A stretch of DNA of 64,000 nucleotides. Source: Epiperipatus broadwayi (taxonomy: Eukaryota > Onychophora > Udeonychophora > Euonychophora > Peripatidae). Position 1 is the first letter of the stretch; the number at the start of each line of letters is the position of its first letter. The position numbers and the translations under genes are program-made. The notes beneath the pieces are model-generated. The model worked only from the letters and a program-made list of their open reading frames with translations. It did not search any database and was not told where the DNA came from. Positions 1 through 13,183 of the stretch are shown piece by piece. Location of the stretch: the NCBI GenBank assembly GCA_028023455.1, contig JAQFVV010006426.1, positions 620,001 through 684,000 on the forward strand. The letters run 5' to 3'.

Positions 1-1808
1 TTCTCAAGGAAGAAAGTACTTCCTTTTGTATTCATTAGTCAAAGGGCATAAGACTTGTTAGATGCAAGCCGCCATAGGACTTCGATCATCGACTAGCGAT
101 CGTATTTCAATTTTACTCTCTGCCTCGTAAGCCGCCAGTACCGTTGCCTCTTTGTTCCGGTAAAACCTGCTCCATGCTCGTAATTCGTGATGAAGTGATT
201 TAAATTAAAGTCGAACAAATTCTCAAATATATTATTAATTAAATAAGTTTCAAATCAATTTTAAGGTTATGCCCTAAAATTACTTTTTGGTCTTCATGAA
301 TAGATTCCCGAATGTGAAATATAAATCTCACATTCCACCGTAATAAAATTAGAGCAATCATTTCCGTTCTAAATGAGTACCTTTATCTGCCTTTATATTT
401 CTCGTTGGGGGCATAGACATAGAATTCTATGCTGTGTGATACTTGTTGGCATATGATAAGGACCGCCATTATTATTATATTTGTAAATTATCTTAAAGAC
501 TAGAGATAAGTAATGCATTCTATATTTTATTGAAACGAAACAAATTATTCTTATTAAATATTTTCTAACATACTTGGTTTCTTAGTTCATCATTCTTTTT
601 ATAATTATTTAAATGTTAATACTCACTGTCTGTGTTGGCAACCCGAACATACATATGATTCAATTTATAAAATTATTCAAAGTATATAAATTCTTAGATA
701 TTAGTGTTACTCAGGAGTCTCTAGTCCTCACCAACCGTTGAGCTAGTTCTTGGCGCATAGCACTGTGCCGTCGATGTCTACTATCTGAGCTGTTGGGTTG
801 GGTTTGAATTCAGTTTTGGTTCAGCTGAGTTGGAATCCGATTTGACTTGCGGTGGTGGTGGGTTTCGACCGGTACAATATGTATATAAGTTAAATTTTAT
901 AAAAGTGATTTGCTTGTAGTCTATCTCTGGCCACATGATATTGCACGAAGGAAGAAATGATGTTGTCCAGTCTACATAAAAAGAAGTGACCTAGCATGGA
1001 AAAGAAAGCTTAATTGCTACATCTCAGCTCTATCATACATAAATACATGCATATTCAAGTGAGAAGAAAAATCTAATAATGACTAGTCAAACTGAGATAT
1101 TCATGCATGTCATTCTGATCATGGGAAAACACTATAAGCCATTTTAACTTGCAAATAACCACATTGATAAAATTGTTTAGTTACAATCACATCACAAATG
1201 GTATAGAAGTAATCAGTGAACTAAAAACTCATTTAAAACTCCATTGACAAATGGAAACTATAAAAAAATCACCACAATGATTATTATGATGATCAAAGTC
1301 ATTTTTTATAACTACTTTTTTGCTGGCAAAAGACAAACAAAGATTAAAAGTAAGAATAATTTTTTATATTATCATTATATTAAGTAAACATTTATAAATA
1401 TATATATATATATTTCTTCTCAGTTGTTAGTATCATTAACCTATATCAATTTTTCTTTATATTAATTCATGTACACTAAATATTATACATATGTTTGCTT
1501 TAATGCAAGGTGTATACTTACATTATTATTTTTTTTTGTGCATTATTTAATTTCTAATTGAGGAACTTGATATCTGTATGATTAATTATTATTATGTAAT
1601 TTAACCTTGATGGGGCATCTAGGTAATAAAATACATATATTTCTTCTAGTATGTGTATTCAAATTATATGAAAAGAAAAGATAATGTAATTTACCATTAT
1701 CTAGTGATGCAGATGCCTTGTTAAGTGGCTGTAATAATAATTGTTTAAGAAAATGTAGAAATAATTTGCATGTTTCTACTGCAATAAAACTATTATTGTT
1801 ATATATAT
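1..1808. other. AT-rich sequence with a possible LTR boundary and primer-binding-like site
   Basis: No gene is visible. Positions 636-650 read TGGCAACCCGAACAT, which resembles the TGGCGCCCGAAC type of retroelement primer-binding site just 3' of an LTR. The sequence before it could therefore be the end of a plus-strand LTR, with decayed leader sequence up to about 880. The segment from 720 to 880 has higher GC than its surroundings. The remainder to 1808 is plain AT-rich DNA with short TA runs. Confidence 0.3.
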
Positions 1809-4800
1809 TGTAACAGTCAAGTTTGTACATTCGCGTAACAGAATTCAGAATCCAAGCAAAAGAGACCGAAGCTGACCAGACTAGGACTATGACATCCCGA
1901 GTCCGACCGCACTTCAACTCGTAAGCCAGGATTCCAAGACTCAAGACCCTACGAATGACCACCTTGAAATTACACGTAGTATACCTCTTTCCACACGGCC
2001 GACATAGGTCACGGAGAAGCAATAAGACTCTGATGAATAAAAGAAAGGTTCTTAATTGACTAAAATATCACTAAATTTAATTTAACTTAATGCATAGTTT
2101 TTCACATATATAGACTATAAATAGTAATTAGAATTGGATTGAATTAGATCAATAACGAAACAGAGAACAAAATACCTTAAATTAATTATATATTTATTTA
2201 CAAATGGCATGAAATTGATCAGTTTTACACATTTCATCGTCGAATGTACAAACATTGGGTGGATAAGAGAACACATTCTCTTTTTATATACAATTATAAA
2301 TAGCTTTATATAAATAATTTTTATACAATTCAAAATAGCTTTAGATAAATACTTTCATTTAATTTTCATAAATGGGTTTGACATGTGCCCATCTTATGAG
2401 TTGCTTTTCAATTAATACATAATTAATCACTACGTTATGTCTATAGATCTCGATGAGCCAAATCCTATTACATTTGTGGCTGGTATATAAATAATTATAT
2501 TAAACTTTGATCATGAATTTATTTACTAAAAATACCCATATATAATTTAATAACGAGCGCAAAAACCAGCTCAAGTAATGATCGATCGAACATGGCTTTC
2601 GAGAGAAACTTTCAGAATGCTGAAAGCGTTATATAAAGGTGGGAGAGTTGGCTGAAATAAGATTTTACCAATGCGCTATGGCACAGGTAAACAATAATAG
2701 GAAAAGTCGCTCTGCGGATGGATGAAATAACTTCAGGGTTCTTGCGACAAACGCCGGTACCCTGTAACCGATCGCAATGCTGCGTGAAAAGGAACATTGT
2801 GTTCAGGAATGGCGGGGTCTTACGTGCTAACCTGGCCTTGGCTCAGGCTTCGCTACTGCTCTACCCTATAAGAGAAGATGTGCTGGCAACGCCGTGGCTC
2901 CATCTTAAGATACGTATATTACGTATAGCAGCAAAACGAGAATATTTTATAAAATAATATCACATCTGCCAAGCAAAGAATAGTAGATTTCATACTATGA
3001 AATACGAGTTAATAGCATATTAGCTCTATCAAATTGGGACCAACTCTTGCGTAGCCTGATAATAAATGTCTATGCTACTAAAGGGAATATTATTACATCT
3101 GTACTTTGACATGTTCGATCTATTAAGTTACTTATAGATAATAAATATTTAAGGAGGAAAAGTATATTTCTATGGACTTAAGAATTTAAATGTCAAATAT
3201 ACTTATATGATCAAGGCTAAATTTAATTCTAAATAAACTTATCAAGTTAAGTTTTTTTAAATGGTTGATTATAAAAGAGCCACATTTCACATATTAAATC
3301 ATTTAAATAATAAAAAAATAGGATTTCGAAACAGCGTAGAAAGTTGATGCTATAAATAAATTACGCGAAGATTTTCAAATAATATCTTCTTAAAACATAC
3401 ATGAAATTAAGTGCTCACTGTTTCGAAATTTTGGCATATAAAATATAATAAGCATTTAAAATAAGCAAAGAAATATAGACACAACCGCAGTGATATAACT
3501 TTAAATTAGACACTTATAATGTACTTTAAATGAAAGGAAAATATAAATAAGTCAGATTATTTAAACTTTAACACATTAAATTTTGATAGCAATTGACATA
3601 TTTAAAATATTAAATGGATTTTAAGTTTTGATTACATTTAGCTTTATCATTATTTTAAAAGAAAGTTAGCTAACTTATATAGATATTATTTACATTTACA
3701 CAGAATTACACGGAGCTCTGCGGTTTGAAAAATAAAACGGTACCGGTATGATTTATCTGCAAGTTCTTGGCTGTTGGTTTGGTTTAGTTTGACTGGGCGG
3801 CATCATCTTTCCCATTATGTTAGGCTCGTCTCTTCTATCGGCATGATGGTGGTTTAGGCATTTCGACGAGAGAAACCCGTTCTCCCGCGGAGTAACAGCA
3901 ACAAGATGCCCGCTTTTAGCTGGACATGTTCAAATTAACAATTGTGAATACTGGCTACAACTCTCACTAACAATATGGCTGTTCCTCTCTTGTTAAAAAT
4001 ACAGAGTATTTATATGTTTTCCTTATCGGAATCTCCCGCCTCAAGACTCACTAAACTCAGGAATTTAATTAAGTGTTTTCCAATTTATAATTCAGATCTT
4101 AGATAACTTATGTTAGAAACATTCCATAAGCTATTATTATAATTAAGATTTTTCGTTGCAAACAATTGTCCAATTTAGATTTTAAAATAACTTAATCTTA
4201 TCTAAGGGGATTTTAATTAGTAAATTTTTAACTAGTTTTACTTTTACTAATTCCAGGTGTGGTCGTAATGACACTTGTTTACAACCAAAAATCTTTTAAT
4301 TACTTGACCAGCTTTTATTTTTAATCTTACATAGAAACTCTTTCTATTTAAAAACAACCTTTAACATTTTTTAAAACGAAAACATTTTTAACATATTTAT
4401 TAAAAATAATTTACAAATATATTTTGATATAGCTTTTAAATATATTTTCAGAAACTTTTCTCTGAAATATATTTAAAACAAGAAATCCTTTAACAATTTT
4501 TAAAGAAACATTTACTAGTATTTTTAGATAACGGCTTTTACATATTTTAAATCATATCTTTCTTCTATATAGCACAGATTATATATCCACATACGAAATT
4601 ACAATATTAAACAACAAAATTAATAATTTACTCTTAACTTAAATAATATAATAACCATTTTTAGAAATCTTAAATAACTTTAGTACGCTATAATTTTACT
4701 AATCCTATATAATTATAGCGTTCGTTCGCACGTAAATATATAATACTGTTTATACAGACATGAACGAATTTTATATTTATTAACATTTAAATAGGTTCAA

Positions 4801-4869
4801 ACTTAGCACAGATGAGAGTGTCATTAGGTTTGATGGTGAAACGGAAAGGAATTGGAGATTTCCGTTTCA
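1809..4869 (+). mobile_element. Solo LTR of about 3.06 kb (copy A)
   Basis: The element begins TGTAACAGTCAAG and ends CCGTTTCA, the canonical TG...CA LTR termini, and is flanked on both sides by ATAT in TA-rich DNA. It is co-linear with copy B at 7533-10475: shared landmarks are GAGAGTTGGCTG... near 2645, CTCTGCGGATGG near 2710, AAGAGAAGATG...GTGGCTCCATCTTA near 2870-2907, TTTCGAAACAGCG near 3325 and GCCAGACATGTT-like sequence near 3923. The copies are strongly diverged. The 3' end forms a perfect 11-bp hairpin, with arms 4837-4847 and 4859-4869. It has no coding capacity and no primer-binding site directly after it, so it is a solo LTR, probably Ty3/gypsy-like. Confidence 0.65.
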
Positions 4870-6930
4870 ATATATAATTTTTTCTTTACTTTTCATTTAT
4901 GATTTCATTAAGTTAACTGAGTAGTGCAAGATTGTTAATGAGTTTCATGAATTCTAAAGCTGTGATTTGCTACTATCAAGATCTACAAAAGGGTGTAAGT
5001 TCAAACTAGGTTTGCTGGTGGCATCATTCTGGTTTGTAATAACCAGTCAGAACTAATAAATATTCTAGCCATCTTAGGTATTATGATTTATATCCATATG
5101 AAAAGTAGAAAATATTACTGCTGTGGAGATAATATTGTCATTAATAGGCTTTAATCTGATAATGTCTCTCAATATGCTCATCATAGTTATGATGGCCATT
5201 AAGCCATAATCTTGGAGCCAGTTATATTTTGTGCCAAGGTATGGTCTAGTCATAGTGTACTAATAGGGGGCATGTTACAGTATGTATGCATATTTACAGT
5301 TTTTAAATTTTTTCCTCATTTTATTTTATTTTACTTATTAATTGTGCATATATATTATTTTTAATAAAACGTTTAAACTTAATATTTTCTTAAAACACAA
5401 AGCAATGATCTCCAAGATCCATTTGTAACTGAACTAACCTTCATCATTAAATTCAGATCCTTGCTCACACATAATTTCACCATCATAATTTATTATTTAT
5501 CCATAGCAAACTACTACTGTTCAATTTATTAGTATGACTTTACTTAAATGTACTTATTTTAATGATATCACCTAGGATAAAAATTAATTTTTTTTTTACT
5601 AATTTTATTAGCCTAATTAAATAAATAATCTTTGACATTTATTATCAAAATGAATGTATCAAATAATGTCACACTTGTAAATTGAATTGTGTATATATAT
5701 ATATATTGTATATATATATATATATTGTATGCACTTATAGTTTTTTCACATTGTTGATATTATTACATTTAACAAAGACAGTAAATTAAATAGTTCTTAA
5801 TTATAATTTAGATATATTGATTCAGAAAATAAATACAAGTTTTACAATAAACTAGAAGCATGTTATTGCTTAATGTATTTATTTGAATACATAAAATCAA
5901 ATTTTAATAGAATTGTGATAACATCTTACTATATATATATTTGATATATTGTTAATTTATGTGCTAAGCTAGTGTTAATGAAACAGATCATAAAATTCAA
6001 ACATAATAACAATTAGTGATGATATAGTTCCAAAATAATTAATATTAGCTAATAAAAACAAATATTTCAGAAATATATATTATTATTGATCTTTAGCCTT
6101 CAAATAGATGCATTAGTAATTATTAAACAATTTTATTATTCAAAAATTCATAAGAACTTTGAGTACAATAAATATATAGGCAGCAATCCATGCGCCTTGG
6201 CCTCCAGAATTTTCCACTCTATTACTGCAGTACGCAGGGGAAAGTAATCAAACGGTTTATTGCTTGTCTACCATTGCACCAAACCACCGAGATACTGATT
6301 ACAAACTTATGCTGTGGGTGCTATTTCATCATTCACAATCAATATCATGTTATGATGGGCATATTAAATTTATCTGTGGATATCAGGCATTATATTTATT
6401 GTAGTGTCCAAGCCATATAAAATTTAATATGAAATAATCTATGCTCTTTATTACTGTTTTACAAAGCTTTTATTACAACCCCCTGACAGTTTCGATTGCT
6501 TGTTCTATAAATTAACCAATTGGCATTATATATTATTGTGAATAGAAATGCTGTTTAGAAATATGGTTGTAATTAAGTAAAGAGAACAAAGAAATGTGAT
6601 ATTTGTAGTTCATAAATTAATGATTAATTTCCTGTTGCAGATATATGAATAGCTGCTATGCATAATTTTTATTGATTAATGATTTTTTTTATTATTAATT
6701 TTTGTCTTGATCAAATATTTATAATTATGACTTTTAAAATAATTCATTTGTTATTAATAATAGCATTTAAGATTAAATTTGTTAGAAATATATATTATTC
6801 TAATTTTTTATCTCATTTAGTCAATTATTAAAAAATAACCCCTCTCCCTCCTTTTTTTTAATACAAGATTTTATTTAATCAATATATATTGCTGTGTTCA
6901 CGTGGGGCTCTATAATCCCAGATAACAACT
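4870..6930. other. AT-rich intergenic DNA with a TA microsatellite
   Basis: No coding region is visible. A compound (TA)n tract with TTG interruptions lies at about 5689-5728. A stretch near 5110-5150 (TACTGCTGTGGAGA...) recurs near 20670, so part of this segment is probably an old dispersed repeat. Confidence 0.35.
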
Positions 6931-7532
6931 TTAGTATATTAATAATTTTTATTAGTTATTCATTAGACTAGAAATTATCCAATAATGAATAATATTTCTG
7001 TAGTGTAATTTTCACTACACTATTCTCATGCAAGGTAGGGACTGGTTTCTATCCACTTTTAACACATTATGGAGTCATCTAATCATAAACATATAACCAA
7101 AGTCATGTGAAAAAGATTTGTGATCCCCAAGTGCATTTTTTATGCTGAGCTAGCACTCATCAGTTTGCCCAGACCACAATCTCTTATACATATCTTTATC
7201 ATTGTTCAGTATATATATATAGATAGCAAATTACTACAGTTTAATTGATAATTGTCAAACGTGCTGCCCTCACAACTTTAACACAAATCATTCCATGAAA
7301 GTATATTAATAATTTTTATTAGTTATTCATTAGACTAGAAATTATTCAATAATAAATAATATTTTTTATAGTGTAACTTTCAGTATACCACTTCCACATA
7401 AAGTAAGAACTGGTTTCTATCCACTTTTTACATCTTGTAGAGGGATGTTGTTAAAAGTGGATAGAAACCAGTCCATATCTTGTATGAGAGTGGTATAGTG
7501 AAATTACACTACAGAAATATTAATTTTTGTAT
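6931..7532. repeat. Foldback repeat with three related arms
   Basis: A block at 6931-7080 (AGTATATTAATAATTTTT ... GACTGGTTTCTATCCACTTT) is repeated directly at 7302-7430. Its inner half is present again in inverted orientation at 7449-7525 (AAAGTGGATAGAAACCAGTC ... GTAATTTCACTA-type sequence reversed). The second direct copy and the inverted copy form a hairpin around 7431-7448. There is no coding sequence, and the arrangement fits a non-autonomous foldback DNA element. The solo LTR at 7533 abuts the truncated inverted arm. Confidence 0.6.
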
Positions 7533-10475
7533 TGTGCCAGTCAAAACATGCTTATCCATCTAACACGAGCTGGAACTCACAAAATGTACTTCAAACCCAG
7601 TCAAGCCCGAGATTTAGGTCAGGGACCAGCCTGGATTCGAACCCACTCTCCAAGCACCAGATCTAACACCCAATGGATAACATAACAATGGTAGCACACG
7701 AGATTTAATTCTTCATCCGGCCCACTAGCAAATCGGAGAAAACAATAAGACTCATGGACTTAAACATATATATAAACTTAAATACTAGACATTCCACAGA
7801 TAAAATCTAACATATTTAAATAATAGGGGCTTTACTAATGAATACTTATGGGCAATTAGTGAATTGGATTGATTTAATAATGAGACAGAAACTGATATAT
7901 GATGAATTAAAATATATTTATTGACAATTGTTGTTGGCAAATAGGTTTGTGGCCATGATTTAATGGAGCCAAATATCCTGCTATACAACTAATCACTACA
8001 TTAACTTATTTGTTATGTCCTTTTATAATCAGTTCGAGTGGCTCTTTTACGTAAAATCAAACCAAGTCTGGAGTGAAAATAATACATCTGACTATAATAA
8101 TTTTATATATCAACTATGGGCTTATAAAGCATCCCAGATAGCTTTAGATCGAACGGGTTTTCAAGAATGCTTCGGATCAACGCCGAAGACTGCATATTAG
8201 GGAGGAAAGAGTTGGCTATAACGATTTTACTAATACGCTAGGCACAAGTAAAATATAATAATAAAGTGGCTCTGCGGATGGAAGAATAGTTTTAGGGTTT
8301 TTGTGACAAACAACGGTTTACCCCATAACCGGTCGTCATGCTGCTAATGGGGAACCTTTATTTGGTTCAGAGGCGGGGGACTTACGTGCTAATCTGGCCC
8401 GTAGCTCAGACTTCGCTACTGCACTACCCATAAGAGAAGATGGGCTGGACTTACCGTGGCTCCATCTTATATATATATCAAAAAGAACAGCACAACGAGA
8501 AAATATTAATAAATCCCACATCCGCCAAGCCGAAGGATATTATAAATTAAAGATCATATATTAAATGAACACTAGATCATCAGCTTGATCAAAAGAGCCA
8601 ACTCTTCTGTAGCATGAGAAATACGATATGCTACTGACAGGAATGTATATACAAACTTTACTTTATCCCGTTCAATCTCTTTAGCTATCTATAACTAATA
8701 AACTCTTAAAAGGTGGAAAAGTATATTTAATAAGGGACTTACGAATACTTAACTAAAAAAAATATACTTATAATTACACTCCAGGCTAGTTTAATCTTTA
8801 GTAACATAATAAATAAAGGTTGAAAAGCCACATTTTATATTTATATTAATTAATTTACTAAATGACAAAAATATGAATTTGGGTTTCGAAACAGCGCACG
8901 AAATGACGCTATATAAATAATTTAAATTTATATGTTTAAAAACATATTCTATAATTAAATGCACGCCGTTTCGAAACATAAGCACAACTGATAATAATTA
9001 AAAATAAGCAAAAGAAAAGCAAAATATAACTGCAGTGATTAAATTATATAGCAAAACATTAATTAACACAGAAATTTACAAAAGTATTTCATATTATAGA
9101 ATTTAAAGATTATTTGAAAAACAATTTAGAAAGAAGTTTCGATAATATGGTTAGCTAACCTGATTTTGAAGAAATAATGATTGTTTTTGAAATTTACAGA
9201 GCTCTGCGATTTTAAATATTAAAACAGTTCTCCTGTAGATGGGCTGGAGATATTCGAACTGGAATGAAGGTGAATTCTTGGGCGGCTTATGGCATCTTTA
9301 ATTTAGTTGGGAGACGATTTTTAAAATAGTGTTTGTTTAGCTGGATTGAAATCGGAACGAAGGCAAATAAATTATTTTTACGGCTTATGGCATCTTCAAA
9401 TTTAGTTGGTGTAAGCTTGGTTGTTCCTTTGGCATTTGATGGATTGAACTAGGCGTTCCATCACGGGAAAGCAGCAAAATTTTGCCTGACTTTAGCCAGA
9501 CATGTTAAGGTTGAACAATAATAAAACTTCTCCTGTTGACTCTCTTCAAAAGTAAGATGGATTCTCCCTTCCCGCTTAAAATAAGGCCTATTTATATCCT
9601 TCTACTAAACTTTAACACCTTTCTGGAATTTCGTAAGCCTCGGGACCAATTGACTTTTAATTAAAGCAAAATAATATAATTCAATTTCTACAACAACTGA
9701 TAAAATCTCCGAGGTGTTATATTTAATTTCCTTAAAAAAATGTATCAAAATATATAAACTATATAACTTGATTCATTTTCATTAATTAAATTCCTTTTCA
9801 GGTGTTATTACTTAGCAGAAGGAACGGTATTCTGATTTAATGAAAAAGTCTTTTGTTGCAAACAAAAATCAATCAGAAAACAGATTTTACTTTTTTACCC
9901 GGGTGTGTCACTAATTGATATCTTGTTTACAAAAATTCTCATTTTTAATTGCAAACAGATAATTCTTATTTTATAAAACTAAATAACTTTTAACATATTT
10001 GTTTATTAAAAAAAAAAAGCAAATTTAAAGAAAATACTTGTTTCAACTATATATGTAAAACATTAAATCAGAAAACCGTTAAATAAATTAAAGAAAACAT
10101 TTACATTACTTTTATTTAAACTTAAATATATATTAATCATTTTGCCGTTATTCCAAGGTTTAAATTATCCATCCACATACGAATATAATAGCGAAATATA
10201 ATTTAGAATTGACCGAAAATTAATAAAACATTTTATAATAATTTATGAGCATTTCTCTGCTATAATTTTATCAAACCTGTCTAATTATAGCGTGTCTTCG
10301 TATGTAAATGGATGATGCCATTCAAGCGGCCATTGTAGCAAAGTTTTCCCGCTCGACTTATATATAACATTTTTACATATGACATTTTTACATTTAAGAT
10401 AGTTCGAAACTAGTTCAGACGAGTAAGTCATTAGGTTGATGGTGAAACGGAAAGGGATTGGAGATTTCCGTTTCA
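7533..10475 (+). mobile_element. Solo LTR of about 2.94 kb (copy B)
   Basis: It begins TGTGCCAGTCAA and ends CCGTTTCA, and is flanked by an exact 4-bp duplication GTAT (7529-7532 and 10476-10479). It aligns end to end with copy A. Both copies carry an internal hairpin bounded by GTTTCGAAAC-type arms (8884-8979 here) and a perfect 11-bp terminal hairpin, TGAAACGGAAA / TTTCCGTTTCA, at 10443-10453 and 10465-10475. Because each copy has its own flanking duplication, these are two separate solo LTRs rather than the two ends of one provirus. No retroviral-type open frame is present inside or between them. Confidence 0.72.
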
Positions 10476-11129
10476 GTATATCTCAGCAAGTTTATTTCTC
10501 TTTGCTGAAGAATATTAAAAAATGATAAAATAAATAACAAAATAATAATGTAATAACAATAATTATCTCTTAGCTTTGTGACAAACCTTAGAACAAGATT
10601 TATGTGGTAATACTTCATTCTCACACTGCAAAGGTATATTACAGTCCATTAATTCAGAGTTGTATTGACTCACATTTTAAAGTCTATACTTTAGTATCCT
10701 TTACTTGTAGTTTCAGTCATCAACACTATTATTATGGCTGATATCTCTTTCATTTCAGTCTGTCATTTTACTAAACTGATAACTTCATTTTCAAGTCTAA
10801 ATTATAAATACTACATTAACTTAAGACTGCCATTTCTTCTTATGGGGAAAAACGTTATTATCAACTTGACAATTCCTTTCAATTTACCGACTTTCTTGCC
10901 CTTCTGATACTGGGTTTGTCATTTTATTACTTATGCTAATTAGTATAACTATTATTTAATTTCTCTTAACAAAGAAATTTTTTATAGTATTTAGTTTTTT
11001 TGAGTAAACAATATCAAAGCACTGTCTGCATACATTTTTACAAACCTAAAAATAACTTTATTTGCATTATCATATATACCTGTACAGGCAATCCAATATG
11101 TCATCATCATCATCATTATCAACCATTAT

Positions 11130-11568
11130 CAGTCCACTGCAGGATGAAGGTCTCTCCAAGTTTAATCATCTTCTCCGATCTTTAGCTTCTCTTCTCCACA
11201 TCACCCCTGCACACTTTCTTATTTCATCCATCCATCTCATATGTGGTGGGTCTTTTACAATCTCTTGGAATCCAGTTTAAAATTTCAATTGTCCATCTAT
11301 TATCATCTCTTCTAACAATATGTCCAGCCCACCTCCACTTCAATCTTTTAATTTTTTCAATGAGGTCAGTAACACCTGTTTTTTCTCTTATCCATACATT
11401 GCGTTTACGATCTCTTCTTGTTACTCCCAACATACATCTCTCGATACTTCTTTGAGTGGTCTGAAGTCTCTGAATTGCTCTTCTATTAAGTGTCCAAGTC
11501 TCAGATCCATAAGTAAGAACTGGTAAAACACATTTGTTAAAAACCTTCCTTTTCAAACACATAGGCAT
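11130..11568 (-). pseudogene. RTE LINE: C-terminal region after the reverse transcriptase
   Basis: The minus-strand frame reads LPVLTYGSETWTLNRR, then LGVTRRDRKRN and LKWRWAGHIVRRDDNRW, which are conserved in RTE and related LINE C-termini. A frameshift near 11240-11256 moves the frame to RWMDEIRKCAGVMWRREAKD. An in-frame TGA at 11166-11168 replaces an expected tryptophan. A further shift near 11158-11166 restores LGETFILQWTDNG before the natural stop. The ATGATG-type tail follows down to 11101. Confidence 0.8.
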
Positions 11569-11576
11569 ATTTCCTT

Positions 11577-13172
11577 TTAGTATAAGTTATGTTTACCAAA
11601 AGCACTCCAACCAAGTTTAATTCTATGATTAATTTCCTCCATTATGTTTCCATCTGTATTAATAATCTGACCAAGGTATTTGTAACTGTTAACTTCTTCT
11701 AATTCATCATAATCAATTTTTATTTTCATATTTTGAGCAAATCGATTAAACATTACTTTAGTCTTTTTAACATTTATCTTTAGTCCTACTTTCCTACTTT
11801 CATCTGATAATTCCTGCAACATTTCTTGCAGATCTGAAGCATTATTTGCAAAAACAACTACATCATCTGCGAAATCTAAATGACTTAAATAATCACCATT
11901 TACTTTCACTCCTTTAGTTTCCCATTTTAATCCACAAAATACTTCATGCAGCACTGCTGTAAAAAGTTTTGGAGATATGGAGTCACCTTGTCTTACACCT
12001 TTCTCAATGTTGACTTTCCCAGTGTCATTATGTAATCTAATTGTTGCTGTTGCATTTTTATAAATATTCTTTAAAATATGACAACATCCTGGATCTGTAC
12101 CTTGATGATCTAATGCTTTAATCACTGAAGAAATGTTTATAGAATCAAATGCCTTTTCATAATCTACAAATCCTAAGCATAATGGCAACTCATATTCATT
12201 TGTCCTTTCTATAACTTCTCTCAATACCTGGATATGATCTACTGTACTAAAACCACTTTTAAATCCGGCTTGTTCTCTTGGTTGGTGGAAATCCAATGTT
12301 CTCTGTAGACGAGTAGTAATTATTTTGGTAAAAATTTTATATAAAACTGATAAAAGGCTGATAAGTCTGTAATTTCTAATATCTTCTTTATCACCTTTTT
12401 TAAATATTAATATTATTACTGCATTCTTCCAATCATCCGGTACATCTTTATCATTTAGACATTTGGTATATAACTTTGCTAAAAAATTTTCTATTTCTTC
12501 ACCTGCTTCTTTTAATATATCAATTATAATTCCATCATTACCTGGAGCCTTTCCTTTCTTCATACATTTAATTGCATGTCTCACTTCTTTATTTAAAATT
12601 CTGGGCAATTTGGAAGATGTAATAGATATAGGAGGTACTTGTTCTTTATTACTATATAATTCTTGATAAAAATCTACCAATTTCATGATGTCATCTCTCC
12701 TTTTAGTAATAATTCCATCTTTTTTTCTTATTGCAGATATAAATTTCCTACGAATACCAAAATGTTGTTTTACATTCTTAAGTCTTTTATTTTCTTCTAC
12801 AGCTTTCCATGCTAGTTCACAGTTATACTTTCTTATATCATTTTCAACTCTTTTCCGCACCATTTTACAAAATTCAAGATATTCAATTCTTTTTAATGCA
12901 TCATTTTTGTATATCTTCATATTCCTTCTTTTCTTCATAAATTCTCTAGTCTCAGTAGAAATTTTATTGGTCAATTGCTGTTTCTTTCTACCAGCTATCT
13001 TTGTTGCAGTTTTCAAAAGTGTATCAGTTATTTTCATATTAATTTCATTCAAATCTGAATCATGTTCAAAATCTACTAATACTTGAAACCGATTTGTAAG
13101 TTCTAATTTAAATTCATTAGAATGCTTCTGAAGATTAGGAATATCAACTGTAAATATTGTTTTTCTTAACAA
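11577..13172 (-). pseudogene. RTE LINE: reverse transcriptase domain
   Basis: A 531-residue open frame with the reverse transcriptase motifs in order: VPDDWKNAVIILIFKKGD, NYRLISLL (usually NYRPISLL), QAGFKSGFSTVDHI, motif A LGFVDYEKAFDSI, motif B RQGDSISPKLF, motif C LDFADDVVVFA with the two catalytic aspartates (FADD codons at 11862-11873), LKINVKKTKVM and SYKYLGQIINTDG. It copies the element RNA at the nicked target. The frame breaks at WSAFGKHNLY, where a one-base indel at about 11566-11577 shifts into the tail. The plus-strand frames here are antisense shadows. Confidence 0.87.
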
Positions 13173-13183
13173 TTTTTGTCTTT

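Noticed and set aside
1582-2022. 146-codon minus-strand open frame
   Set aside because: It spans the start of the solo LTR at 1809, has no recognisable domain, and its two halves differ in composition. It is probably chance.
2718-2957. 79-codon plus-strand open frame in higher-GC sequence
   Set aside because: It lies within solo LTR copy A, and the corresponding part of copy B does not keep the frame.
12685-13086. 133-codon plus-strand open frame
   Set aside because: It is antisense to the RTE reverse transcriptase and has low-complexity Phe/Leu/Ser composition with no recognised motif.
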